From positions 1 to 6,467 of the forward strand of contig CALDNB010000046.1 in NCBI GenBank assembly GCA_937914775.1: DNA of 6,467 nucleotides. Direction: 5' to 3'. This document shows positions 1 to 5,357 of this stretch, one piece after another; positions within the stretch are counted from its first letter, which is position 1, and each line of letters starts with the position of its first letter. Made by a program: the position numbers and the translations under genes. Origin of the DNA: an uncultured Clostridia bacterium. Its GTDB lineage: Bacteria > Bacillota > Clostridia > Monoglobales > Firm-18. The notes below the pieces were generated by a model. That model was not told where the DNA came from. It made no database searches and saw only the letters and a list, made by a program, of their open reading frames with translations.

Positions 1-397
1 ACAAGGCATATCAAAGCCGGGGCCAACTAAGTACAGCGGTCCGCACCCGTTCAGTGAGCCTGAAACCAAAGCAGTAGCAAACTTTACAGCAAAGCATAAT
101 TTTGACTATGTTGTGGCTTTTCACAGTCAGGGTGAAGTTATTTACTGGAAATATGGCCCCGCAATCCCCGAGGGTAGTGCGGAACTTGCAAAAGCAATGT
201 CTAAAGTATCAGGCTACACCCTTGATGAAACCTCAGGTACCGCATCATATAGCGGATATAAAGACTGGTTTATTAAAACATATAATAAACCGGGCTTTAC
301 TGTTGAAGTGGGCAAAGGAACAAATCCACTATCCGAAAAACAATTACCTAAAATTTATAACGATATACTTGAACTTTTACTTCTTGTTGGTGTATAA
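1..397 (+). CDS. M14-family zinc carboxypeptidase, C-terminal part (5' end outside window)
   Basis: The open frame enters from the left edge (first full codon at base 2) and runs 131 residues to TAA at 395-397. The sequence matches the C-terminal half of M14 peptidases of the gamma-D-glutamyl-diaminopimelate endopeptidase type, which cut peptidoglycan stem peptides outside the membrane. Visible landmarks, in order, are a GPHPFSEPET segment, the third zinc ligand His in AFHSQGE (codon 122-124), a SGYTL segment, GYKDWFI, and the catalytic Glu in the PGFTVEVG segment (codon 305-307). The first two zinc ligands (HxxE) and any signal peptide or LysM domain would lie upstream, so localisation and exact subfamily cannot be read here. 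The apbE gene starts 7 bp downstream on the same strand. The family call is firm; the cell-wall substrate is inferred from the subfamily. Confidence 0.85.
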   Translation, partial: QGISKPGPTKYSGPHPFSEPETKAVANFTAKHNFDYVVAFHSQGEVIYWKYGPAIPEGSAELAKAMSKVSGYTLDETSGTASYSGYKDWFIKTYNKPGFTVEVGKGTNPLSEKQLPKIYNDILELLLLVGV

Positions 398-398
398 T
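369..398 (+). promoter_or_regulatory. Candidate promoter for apbE overlapping the M14 stop codon
   Basis: TTGAAC at 369-374 and a perfect TATAAT at 393-398 are separated by 18 bp. A start about 7 bp after the -10 box would fall at or next to the apbE ATG (405), which would give an almost leaderless transcript. The region just before the ATG has no clear Shine-Dalgarno sequence, which fits this but does not prove it. In AT-rich DNA a chance match is quite possible. Confidence 0.3.
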
Positions 399-404
399 TA
401 GTTT

Positions 405-1349
405 ATGAAAAAACTAATTATTCACTCAAAGAAAATATTAATAGCAATATTAATCATATCTGCTGTTGCAGTTTTACTTGTAAGAAATATTTCCCAATGC
501 ACTAAAAACTATTTTCTTATGGATACCTATGCTACTATTACCGTCAAAGGCATAAATGCGCAAAATTCTGTCACTGAAGTATATAAGGTTCTTAAGGAAG
601 CAGAAAATAAAATGAACAGTTTTAATGAAAACAGTGCACTTAATAAAGGGGAATTTGACAAAGACATTTTAAATGTCCTTGAAAAAGGTGTTTACTACGG
701 AGATTTAAGTGACGGCCTGTTTGATATTACCATAAAACCTCTGACAGAATTATGGAATGTAAACGGTGAAAATCCTGTTATTCCCACAAAAGAGCAAATT
801 AACGAGGCGCTGTCTTATGTTGATTATAAAAATTTAGACGGTGCAAAATTTGATTTGGGCGGTATTGCAAAGGGTTACGCAACAGACGTTGCAGTTTTAA
901 AACTCAAAGAAAATAAAATTAAAGATGCAGTAATAAATATTGGCGGTAACGTGTATGGGTTAGGAACTAAAAAAATCGGACTGCAAAACCCAGCAGAGCA
1001 AAACGGCGAATACCTTGGAATAATTACTGTTACAGACAGTGCCGTAGTTACATCGGGCGCATACCAAAGGTATTTTGAACATGACGGCGAAATATATCAT
1101 CATATATTAAACCCGAAAACAGGCTATCCTGCACAAACCGATTTGTTAAGCGCAACTGTTATTCATAAAAACGCCACCGACGCCGATGCTCTTTCTACTA
1201 TTTTGTTTATGCTGGGAAAAGATAAGGCAATAGAATTTGCAAAAGAACATAATATTGACTATGTACTAATTGATAATAATAATTACATATATTATTCAGA
1301 AAATGTAAATTTCAAATTGACTGATAATAACTATTATTTGGAGGAATAA
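405..1349 (+). CDS. apbE: FAD:protein FMN transferase (ApbE family), membrane-anchored
   Basis: This 314-residue protein has the usual ApbE length and motif order. The motifs are SDGLFDIT (102-109), DLGGIAKGYATD (150-161), NIGGN (178-182), TSGAYQRYF (216-224), HHILNPKTGYPA (232-243) and DADALST (259-265). Asp261 and Thr265 correspond to the conserved Mg-binding pair. ApbE enzymes split FAD and attach FMN to Ser/Thr of target proteins outside the membrane, such as Rnf or Nqr subunits and flavoproteins of extracellular electron transfer; no target gene is in the window. The N-terminus has a basic start and a hydrophobic span at about 11-26. Cys32 follows in an ISQC context, which is a poor lipobox because Gln sits at -1, so the protein may be anchored by the helix rather than by lipidation. 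The ATG lies 7 bp after the M14 stop and has no obvious Shine-Dalgarno sequence; a hairpin covers its own stop codon. Confidence 0.93.
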   Translation: MKKLIIHSKKILIAILIISAVAVLLVRNISQCTKNYFLMDTYATITVKGINAQNSVTEVYKVLKEAENKMNSFNENSALNKGEFDKDILNVLEKGVYYGDLSDGLFDITIKPLTELWNVNGENPVIPTKEQINEALSYVDYKNLDGAKFDLGGIAKGYATDVAVLKLKENKIKDAVINIGGNVYGLGTKKIGLQNPAEQNGEYLGIITVTDSAVVTSGAYQRYFEHDGEIYHHILNPKTGYPAQTDLLSATVIHKNATDADALSTILFMLGKDKAIEFAKEHNIDYVLIDNNNYIYYSENVNFKLTDNNYYLEE

Positions 1350-1368
1350 CATATTTCCTCCAAATAAT
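1333..1368 (+). terminator. Perfect 14-bp hairpin over the apbE stop codon (possible terminator or 3'-end stabiliser)
   Basis: ATTATTTGGAGGAA (1333-1346) is exactly complementary to TTCCTCCAAATAAT (1355-1368), leaving an 8-nt loop that contains the apbE TAA (1347-1349). No run of T follows; the next bases are an AT mixture, so this is not a textbook intrinsic terminator. It may be a weak or factor-assisted terminator or a structure protecting the mRNA 3' end. The left arm encodes the last ApbE residues. Confidence 0.55.
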
Positions 1369-1408
1369 GAATATATATTTAAAAGTTACATATAATATCA
1401 AATAACAG

Positions 1409-1437
1409 TTGACAAATATAAAATTTGGTGTTATAAT
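1409..1437 (+). promoter_or_regulatory. Near-ideal sigma-A promoter of the initiator tRNA gene
   Basis: TTGACA (1409-1414) and TATAAT (1432-1437) both match the consensus exactly. The spacer is 17 bp, and TG at 1429-1430 adds an extended -10 element. Transcription would start near 1444, about 18 bases before the mature tRNA, leaving a short leader for RNase P to remove. This strength is expected for a stable RNA gene. Confidence 0.9.
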
Positions 1438-1461
1438 AACAAAGTACTAAAAATTAAATAT

Positions 1462-1538
<77 letters not shown>

Positions 1539-1578
1539 AAAACCTTCTCGGACGAAGTTCGGGAAGGTTTTACTTTTT
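1539..1578 (+). terminator. Intrinsic terminator of the tRNA-fMet transcript
   Basis: AAAACCTTC at 1539-1547 pairs with GAAGGTTTT at 1563-1571. The stem continues inward, with some G-T pairs, to a GAA loop at 1554-1556, giving 15 pairs in all. The 3' side runs into TTTTACTTTTT. It starts at the base after the CCA end, so the primary transcript is very short. Confidence 0.9.
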
Positions 1579-1610
1579 CACTCTTCACTTTTCACTCTTC
1601 ACTTTTCACT
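1575..1610. repeat. Short tandem repeat of 7-bp units (YYTTCAC, five copies)
   Basis: The unit TTTTCACTCTTCAC occurs twice in full (1575-1588 and 1589-1602), followed by TTTTCAC and one more T. It can be read as alternating heptamers TTTTCAC and TCTTCAC. The array lies between the tRNA terminator, whose T-run it shares, and a broken HTH gene. Similar GTGAAAAGTGAAGA-type heptamer runs are scattered in intergenic regions of many bacteria; their role is unclear. Confidence 0.85.
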
Positions 1611-1681
1611 TACATCTTATCTGCTCTTCCTAAAATATAATCACCTGATGTTTTATAAAAATCTGCAAGTTTTATAAGCAT
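1610..1681 (-). pseudogene. Remnant of an XRE/Cro-CI helix-turn-helix regulator (C-terminal piece only)
   Basis: The reverse strand holds a 23-codon ORF, ATG at 1681-1679 to TAA at 1612-1610. Its product contains IKLADFYKTSGDYILGRAD, which closely resembles the end of many XRE-family HTH domains (typically LIKLADxFxVSxDYLLGRxD). The recognition helices and everything before this piece are missing. The upstream DNA is instead the 3' end of the AraC gene, and the ATG overlaps that gene's stop codon (TAATG). I read it as a fragment left by deletion or recombination. It could also be translated by coupling as a tiny peptide, but it cannot form a DNA-binding domain alone. The resemblance is judged by eye. 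Confidence 0.6.
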
Positions 1682-2493
1682 TAATGTTGCCACATTTTCC
1701 TGTATTTGCTTGGCGATACTCCAAGATGACCTTTAAACACATCGCAAAAGTATGAGTTAGAATTATACCCTACTCTTCTTCCTATTTCCTCAACAGAAAT
1801 ATCAGAGTCCGTAAGCATTTCCTTTGCATGTTCAATTCTGATTTTATTACGATATTCAACAGGAGTGTCACCTGCTACACTTTTAAACACACGAAGAAAA
1901 TGGAATTTACTCATATTGCACATATTTGCAAAATCGTCTAAAGAATAATTTTTATAATACTCTTTATTCATAGTCTGTATAACAAATGAAATGTTATCAT
2001 AATACTGTCCGAAATTACTTATGTGTTTAACACACTTTCTTTCAAGCAGTGCAAGAATTGTAAATAACCTTGCACAGCATATTTTCTCATAAGAGGGCTG
2101 TTTAGTATGCAGTTCGCTAATTATCTCTTCAAACAAATCGGTAACTTTAACGCTGTCCTTCGCCGAATAAACAACAGAACTTTCAAACCCAAGTAAATCA
2201 AACGTTTCAGGTGCGTTAAAATGAACATAATAATACTCACTTATGCCCGGTGATTTTTTTATGTGTTGTTGTTTTTCAAAAGGTCTGAATATTACAAATT
2301 CACCTGCTTTTAACTCCACCTCTTTATCAAGAAAAAAATTTGCAGTACCTTTCGAAACATAGAAAAGCAAATAATCATTTCTGCCTTTAGGACGGTTAAC
2401 TGTTCTGCCGGGCTTTGCAAAAATATGTCCCGCACTTACTACATTGACCCCAAATAAGCCAATATCCGTATCCTGATAAGCATTAAAAATCAT
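1681..2493 (-). CDS. AraC-family transcriptional regulator
   Basis: This 270-residue protein has the standard layout of sugar-responsive AraC regulators. An N-terminal cupin-like sensing domain (about 1-140) contains a GEFVIFRPF segment of the kind found in such domains. Two helix-turn-helix units occupy about 182-267, ending in the signature DISVEEIGRRVGYNSNSYF and FKGHLGVSPSKYRK. I chose ATG at 2493 because GGGGG lies 8 bases upstream and can pair with the anti-Shine-Dalgarno. An in-frame TTG eight codons earlier (2517) would place its start upstream of this site and is less likely. The gene is divergent from the catabolic operon starting at 2614, so it probably controls that operon in response to a pathway substrate or intermediate. 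The ligand cannot be read from the sequence. An XRE fragment overlaps its stop codon. Confidence 0.9.
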   Translation of the reverse strand: MIFNAYQDTDIGLFGVNVVSAGHIFAKPGRTVNRPKGRNDYLLFYVSKGTANFFLDKEVELKAGEFVIFRPFEKQQHIKKSPGISEYYYVHFNAPETFDLLGFESSVVYSAKDSVKVTDLFEEIISELHTKQPSYEKICCARLFTILALLERKCVKHISNFGQYYDNISFVIQTMNKEYYKNYSLDDFANMCNMSKFHFLRVFKSVAGDTPVEYRNKIRIEHAKEMLTDSDISVEEIGRRVGYNSNSYFCDVFKGHLGVSPSKYRKMWQH

Positions 2494-2527
2494 TTTCCAC
2501 ACCCCCACAAATAGCAATATACCTGAA

Positions 2528-2543
2528 ATTTATATCAATAAAT
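2528..2543. promoter_or_regulatory. Small AT-rich inverted repeat in the divergent region (possible operator)
   Basis: ATTTAT (2528-2533) and ATAAAT (2538-2543) form an exact inverted repeat with a 4-bp centre. It lies about 25-40 bp upstream of the operon -10 box, where an AraC-type activator could contact polymerase. AraC proteins often bind direct repeats, and this DNA is very AT-rich, so chance is a serious alternative. Confidence 0.25.
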
Positions 2544-2567
2544 CCTATTTTAAATAATTTACTATAA

Positions 2568-2576
2568 TGATATAAT
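2568..2576 (+). promoter_or_regulatory. Extended -10 promoter of the four-gene operon
   Basis: TGATATAAT at 2568-2576 is a perfect extended -10 element (TGN plus TATAAT). The matching -35 position (2548-2553, TTTTAA) is a poor fit, a pattern common where an activator is needed. The start would be near 2583, giving a leader of about 30 bases with GAGGTG (2600-2605) 8 bases before the ATG at 2614. A second TATAAT at 2563-2568 has no usable -35 either. The rest of 2494-2613 should also hold the regulator's own promoter, but I see no convincing box on that strand. Confidence 0.6.
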
Positions 2577-2613
2577 AAAACTACAAATTAGTCAAGATTG
2601 AGGTGTAATTATA

Positions 2614-3699
2614 ATGCCAATTTACGAAGAAAGTTTCAGAATAGGCTGTGGACGTTATCTGCAAGGCCAGAACTACATAAATAAAGCAGGAGACGAAATT
2701 TTAAGATACGGAACTTCTCCTCTGATTATCGGTGGCAAAACAGCACTGTCCGTAGCAGGTGAAAAGTTAGAAAACAGTATAAAAGACAAATGCAATTTAT
2801 ATGAAATTATTACTCACACAGGAACTTGTAACGACGAAAGAGCAACAGAACTTGCACAATATGCAAATGACAAGGGCTACGACGTAATTGTGGGCGTAGG
2901 CGGCGGTGTAATTTGCGACTTTGCCAAAATGTGTGCATATTTTTCTAATCTTCCGATAATTAATATTCCCACTTCAAGCGCTACCTGTGCTGCATTTACA
3001 CCTCTTAGTGTAAGATACACGCCTGACGGAAAAACAGTAGGTACAAAGCACTTTGAATACGAGGTTAACGAGGTTATTGTGGATACTGAAGTTATTGCAT
3101 CACAACCCACAAGACTGTTACTTGCAGGTGTATTTGATGCCCTTGCAAAGTTTATCGAAATCAAACACAGATATAAAGAAGGCGGAAACGGATACCCGAT
3201 CGGTCTTGACTATGCTTATGCAATGTCAAAATATTCATTTAAATTTCTTACTGAAAAAACCCAGAAATGCCTTGATGATTTGGCGGAAAACAACATAACA
3301 GAAGATGTTGAAAACCTTATATTTACAACTATTTCAGCAACAGGGGTAATAAGCGGTATAGCAAGAGGTTCCAACCAGACTGCACTTGCACACAAGTTTT
3401 ACGAAACTGCAAGGTACTTCTTCCCTTACGAATCGAAACCGTACATTCACGGGGAAATGGTGGGCATCGGACTTCTTCTTCAAAATCATTATAACGGCGA
3501 AGAAGAATACAACGAACTATTGTTGTCACTTATGAAAAAATACAATATGCCGTACAGAGTGACAGACATAGGCGTATCACAAGATGCTTTTGATGATTTT
3601 TACAATAAAATATGCAATAGCAGTTCTATTGACAAAAGCGACAAGGCGCAATGTGAAAAATTTAAAAACTCATTAAAATATTTATGGGAATTAAGATAG
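2614..3699 (+). CDS. Glycerol-dehydrogenase-like metal-dependent dehydrogenase (iron-containing ADH superfamily)
   Basis: This 361-residue protein is close in length to GldA. It has the superfamily's NAD(P)-binding GVGGGVICDFAK (94-105) with Asp102 and Lys105 in the usual GGGxxxDxxK spacing. The likely Zn/Fe ligands are Asp175 (GVFDALAKF), His260 (ALAHKF) and His279 (YIHGEMVGIG), so catalysis is probably intact: NAD(P)-linked oxidation of a secondary alcohol or reduction of the ketone. By my recollection of GldA, its glycerol-contacting Asp (in STDAPCSALSV) lines up with Cys125 here (ATCAAFTPLSV), so glycerol is unlikely. The neighbouring aldolase suggests a sugar acid or hydroxy acid. There is no signal peptide, so it is cytoplasmic. 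It is the first gene of the operon, with GAGGTG at 2600-2605, and lies 11 bp before the aldolase. The superfamily is sure; the substrate is unknown. Confidence 0.85.
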   Translation: MPIYEESFRIGCGRYLQGQNYINKAGDEILRYGTSPLIIGGKTALSVAGEKLENSIKDKCNLYEIITHTGTCNDERATELAQYANDKGYDVIVGVGGGVICDFAKMCAYFSNLPIINIPTSSATCAAFTPLSVRYTPDGKTVGTKHFEYEVNEVIVDTEVIASQPTRLLLAGVFDALAKFIEIKHRYKEGGNGYPIGLDYAYAMSKYSFKFLTEKTQKCLDDLAENNITEDVENLIFTTISATGVISGIARGSNQTALAHKFYETARYFFPYESKPYIHGEMVGIGLLLQNHYNGEEEYNELLLSLMKKYNMPYRVTDIGVSQDAFDDFYNKICNSSSIDKSDKAQCEKFKNSLKYLWELR

Positions 3700-3710
3700 G
3701 AGAAAATATT

Positions 3711-4349
3711 ATGTGTATTAAACAATTAGAAGAAAGTAAATTTATAGTTATAGTAAGAGGTGTTGCAAAAGATAAACTAATTCCTCTTGCACAGGCAATG
3801 TACGACGGCGGTATAAGATTTATGGAATGCACCTATGACTCTCAGGGACTTATACCCGACGAGGAAATTGCAGCAAATATTAAAATGTTGTCTGAACATT
3901 TTGAAAACAAAATGTATATCGGTGCAGGTACAGTTCTTACTGAAAAACAAGTACTGCTTACAAAAGAAGCAGGTGGTAAATTCATTATTTCCCCTGACAC
4001 AAATGCAGAAATTATCAAAATCACAAAAGAAAAAGGTCTTGTATCAATCCCGGGTGCTCTTACACCTACTGAAATTGCAACTGCAAAACGAGCAGGTGCT
4101 GACTTTATAAAAGTATTCCCTATGGACTCTATGGGTAGCAAATATTTAAAAGACGTACTTGCACCACTTTCTCACTGCAAACTTTTGGCAGTTGGCGGAA
4201 TTACAAGGGATAATATAAAGGAATATTTAAATGCAGGTGCATCAGGATTTGGAATAGGCTCAGGCATAGTTCACAAACCTGCAATCGAATCAGGTGACTT
4301 CGAAGAAATTACAAGACGTGCAAAACTATACACAGGAGAATTAAAATGA
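3711..4349 (+). CDS. eda: KDPG/KHG-type aldolase (2-keto-3-deoxy acid aldolase)
   Basis: This 212-residue class I aldolase has the normal Eda length. It carries the Schiff-base Lys134 in DFIKVFP, the catalytic Glu39 in RFMECTY, Arg16 in IVRG, and the GAGTVL (71-76), SIPGALTP (112-119) and AVGGIT segments. The C-terminal phosphate-binding-type GASGFGIGSG is present. The family splits 2-keto-3-deoxy-6-phosphogluconate, or 4-hydroxy-2-oxoglutarate, into pyruvate plus an aldehyde. I chose ATG at 3711 because AGGAG (3698-3702), overlapping the upstream stop codon, lies 8 bases before it. The in-frame ATG at 3684 is inside the previous gene and has no ribosome site. The gene overlaps the SGNH gene by 4 bp (ATGA). 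No KDG kinase or dehydratase is in the window, so whether the substrate is phosphorylated is open. Confidence 0.92.
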   Translation: MCIKQLEESKFIVIVRGVAKDKLIPLAQAMYDGGIRFMECTYDSQGLIPDEEIAANIKMLSEHFENKMYIGAGTVLTEKQVLLTKEAGGKFIISPDTNAEIIKITKEKGLVSIPGALTPTEIATAKRAGADFIKVFPMDSMGSKYLKDVLAPLSHCKLLAVGGITRDNIKEYLNAGASGFGIGSGIVHKPAIESGDFEEITRRAKLYTGELK

Positions 4350-5356
4350 AACTTACATTTGAACAGATAAAAAGTATAACACAAGGTGCAGTTAATATTA
4401 CAGAAGAAAACGGGCTTATTAACTTTTTCAGATTTACAGATGAAGAACAAAAAATGTACGAGGGAACTGATTTTTACAGAAAAACTTTTTCAACTTCAGG
4501 TGTTCAGTTAAATTTTAAAACAGACGGAGATGCAATTAATTTAAAAATTGAAACCTCCCCCTCTACATCCAGAGCATTTTTCTCATTAGACATTTTTGAA
4601 AACAATAAATTAGTTGACAGTTGTAAAAACTTTAATGATAAAGATTTACCTGAAGATTATCTGTCAGCACAGTTTCCACAAGGTGCATTTACAAATAAAA
4701 CAAAATTAGACTCAGGTGATAAAATTATAAGAATTGTATTTCCCTGGTCGGTGGTTACAAAATTAGTTGAGTTAGAAATTGAAAACGCAACTTATATTGA
4801 ACCTGTTAAAAAAGACAGAAAACTGGTGATTTACGGGGATTCCATTACTCAGGGGTACGATGCCTTATACTGTTCTAATTCATACGCCACAAAATTAGGA
4901 GAACTGTTAAATGCCGAGATTTACAACAAAGCAATTGGCGGAGAAGTATTTTTCCCTGAACTTGCAAAGGGAAATAACGGAAATCCCGATTATGTGTTTG
5001 TAGCATACGGTACTAATGATTTTTCATTAAGAGAATTTGATGACTTTAAAGACAGATGCAGCAGATTTTTCAGTAATCTTACTGATAATTACAAAAACTC
5101 AAAAATATTTGCAATAACACCTATCTGGAGAGCAGATTTTGACGGACCAAGAAAATTTGGTGACTTTTTCAATGTTTTTAACACTATTTCGGAGATATGC
5201 AGTAAATATGATAATATCACAGTAATTTCAGGTTGGGACCTTGTAAAGCACGACATCAACTGCTACTCTGATTTGCGACTACATCCAAACGACGATGGCT
5301 TTAAACATTATGCAAAAAATCTTGGTGAAAAACTAAAAGAACTATTGGAGAAATAA
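4346..5356 (+). CDS. SGNH/GDSL hydrolase with an N-terminal beta-rich domain, probable intracellular carbohydrate esterase
   Basis: The protein has 336 residues in two parts. Residues 1-150 are beta-strand-rich with no catalytic motif, like the jelly-roll that precedes the catalytic domain in CE2-type esterases. Residues 158-336 are an SGNH hydrolase with GDSIT (nucleophile Ser166), the oxyanion Gly in AIGGE (195-199), GTND (Asn224) and LHPND with catalytic His313. The usual acid would be Asp three residues before that His; here it is Leu310, with Asp309 one place further off, so a Ser-His dyad or a shifted Asp is possible. There is no signal peptide, so it should remove acyl groups, probably acetyl, from an imported sugar. 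ATGA overlaps the aldolase stop, and AGGAG lies at 4334-4338. The fold is sure; the ester substrate is inferred from context. Confidence 0.85.
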   Translation: MKLTFEQIKSITQGAVNITEENGLINFFRFTDEEQKMYEGTDFYRKTFSTSGVQLNFKTDGDAINLKIETSPSTSRAFFSLDIFENNKLVDSCKNFNDKDLPEDYLSAQFPQGAFTNKTKLDSGDKIIRIVFPWSVVTKLVELEIENATYIEPVKKDRKLVIYGDSITQGYDALYCSNSYATKLGELLNAEIYNKAIGGEVFFPELAKGNNGNPDYVFVAYGTNDFSLREFDDFKDRCSRFFSNLTDNYKNSKIFAITPIWRADFDGPRKFGDFFNVFNTISEICSKYDNITVISGWDLVKHDINCYSDLRLHPNDDGFKHYAKNLGEKLKELLEK

Positions 5357-5357
5357 T

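Noticed and set aside
102..401. 99-residue ORF on the plus strand inside the M14 gene
   Set aside because: The overlapping frame encodes clear M14 motifs over its whole length; this one shows no recognisable domain.
1575..1610. CRISPR array
   Set aside because: The units are contiguous 7-mers with no spacers, and no cas genes are present.
2494..2517. Longer start (TTG at 2517) for the AraC regulator
   Set aside because: It adds eight residues from a TTG start. The GGGGG ribosome site sits at the right distance from the ATG at 2493 instead.
3684..3710. Upstream in-frame ATG for the aldolase
   Set aside because: It lies inside the dehydrogenase gene without a Shine-Dalgarno site. AGGAG at 3698-3702 is ideally placed for the ATG at 3711, and the family starts there.
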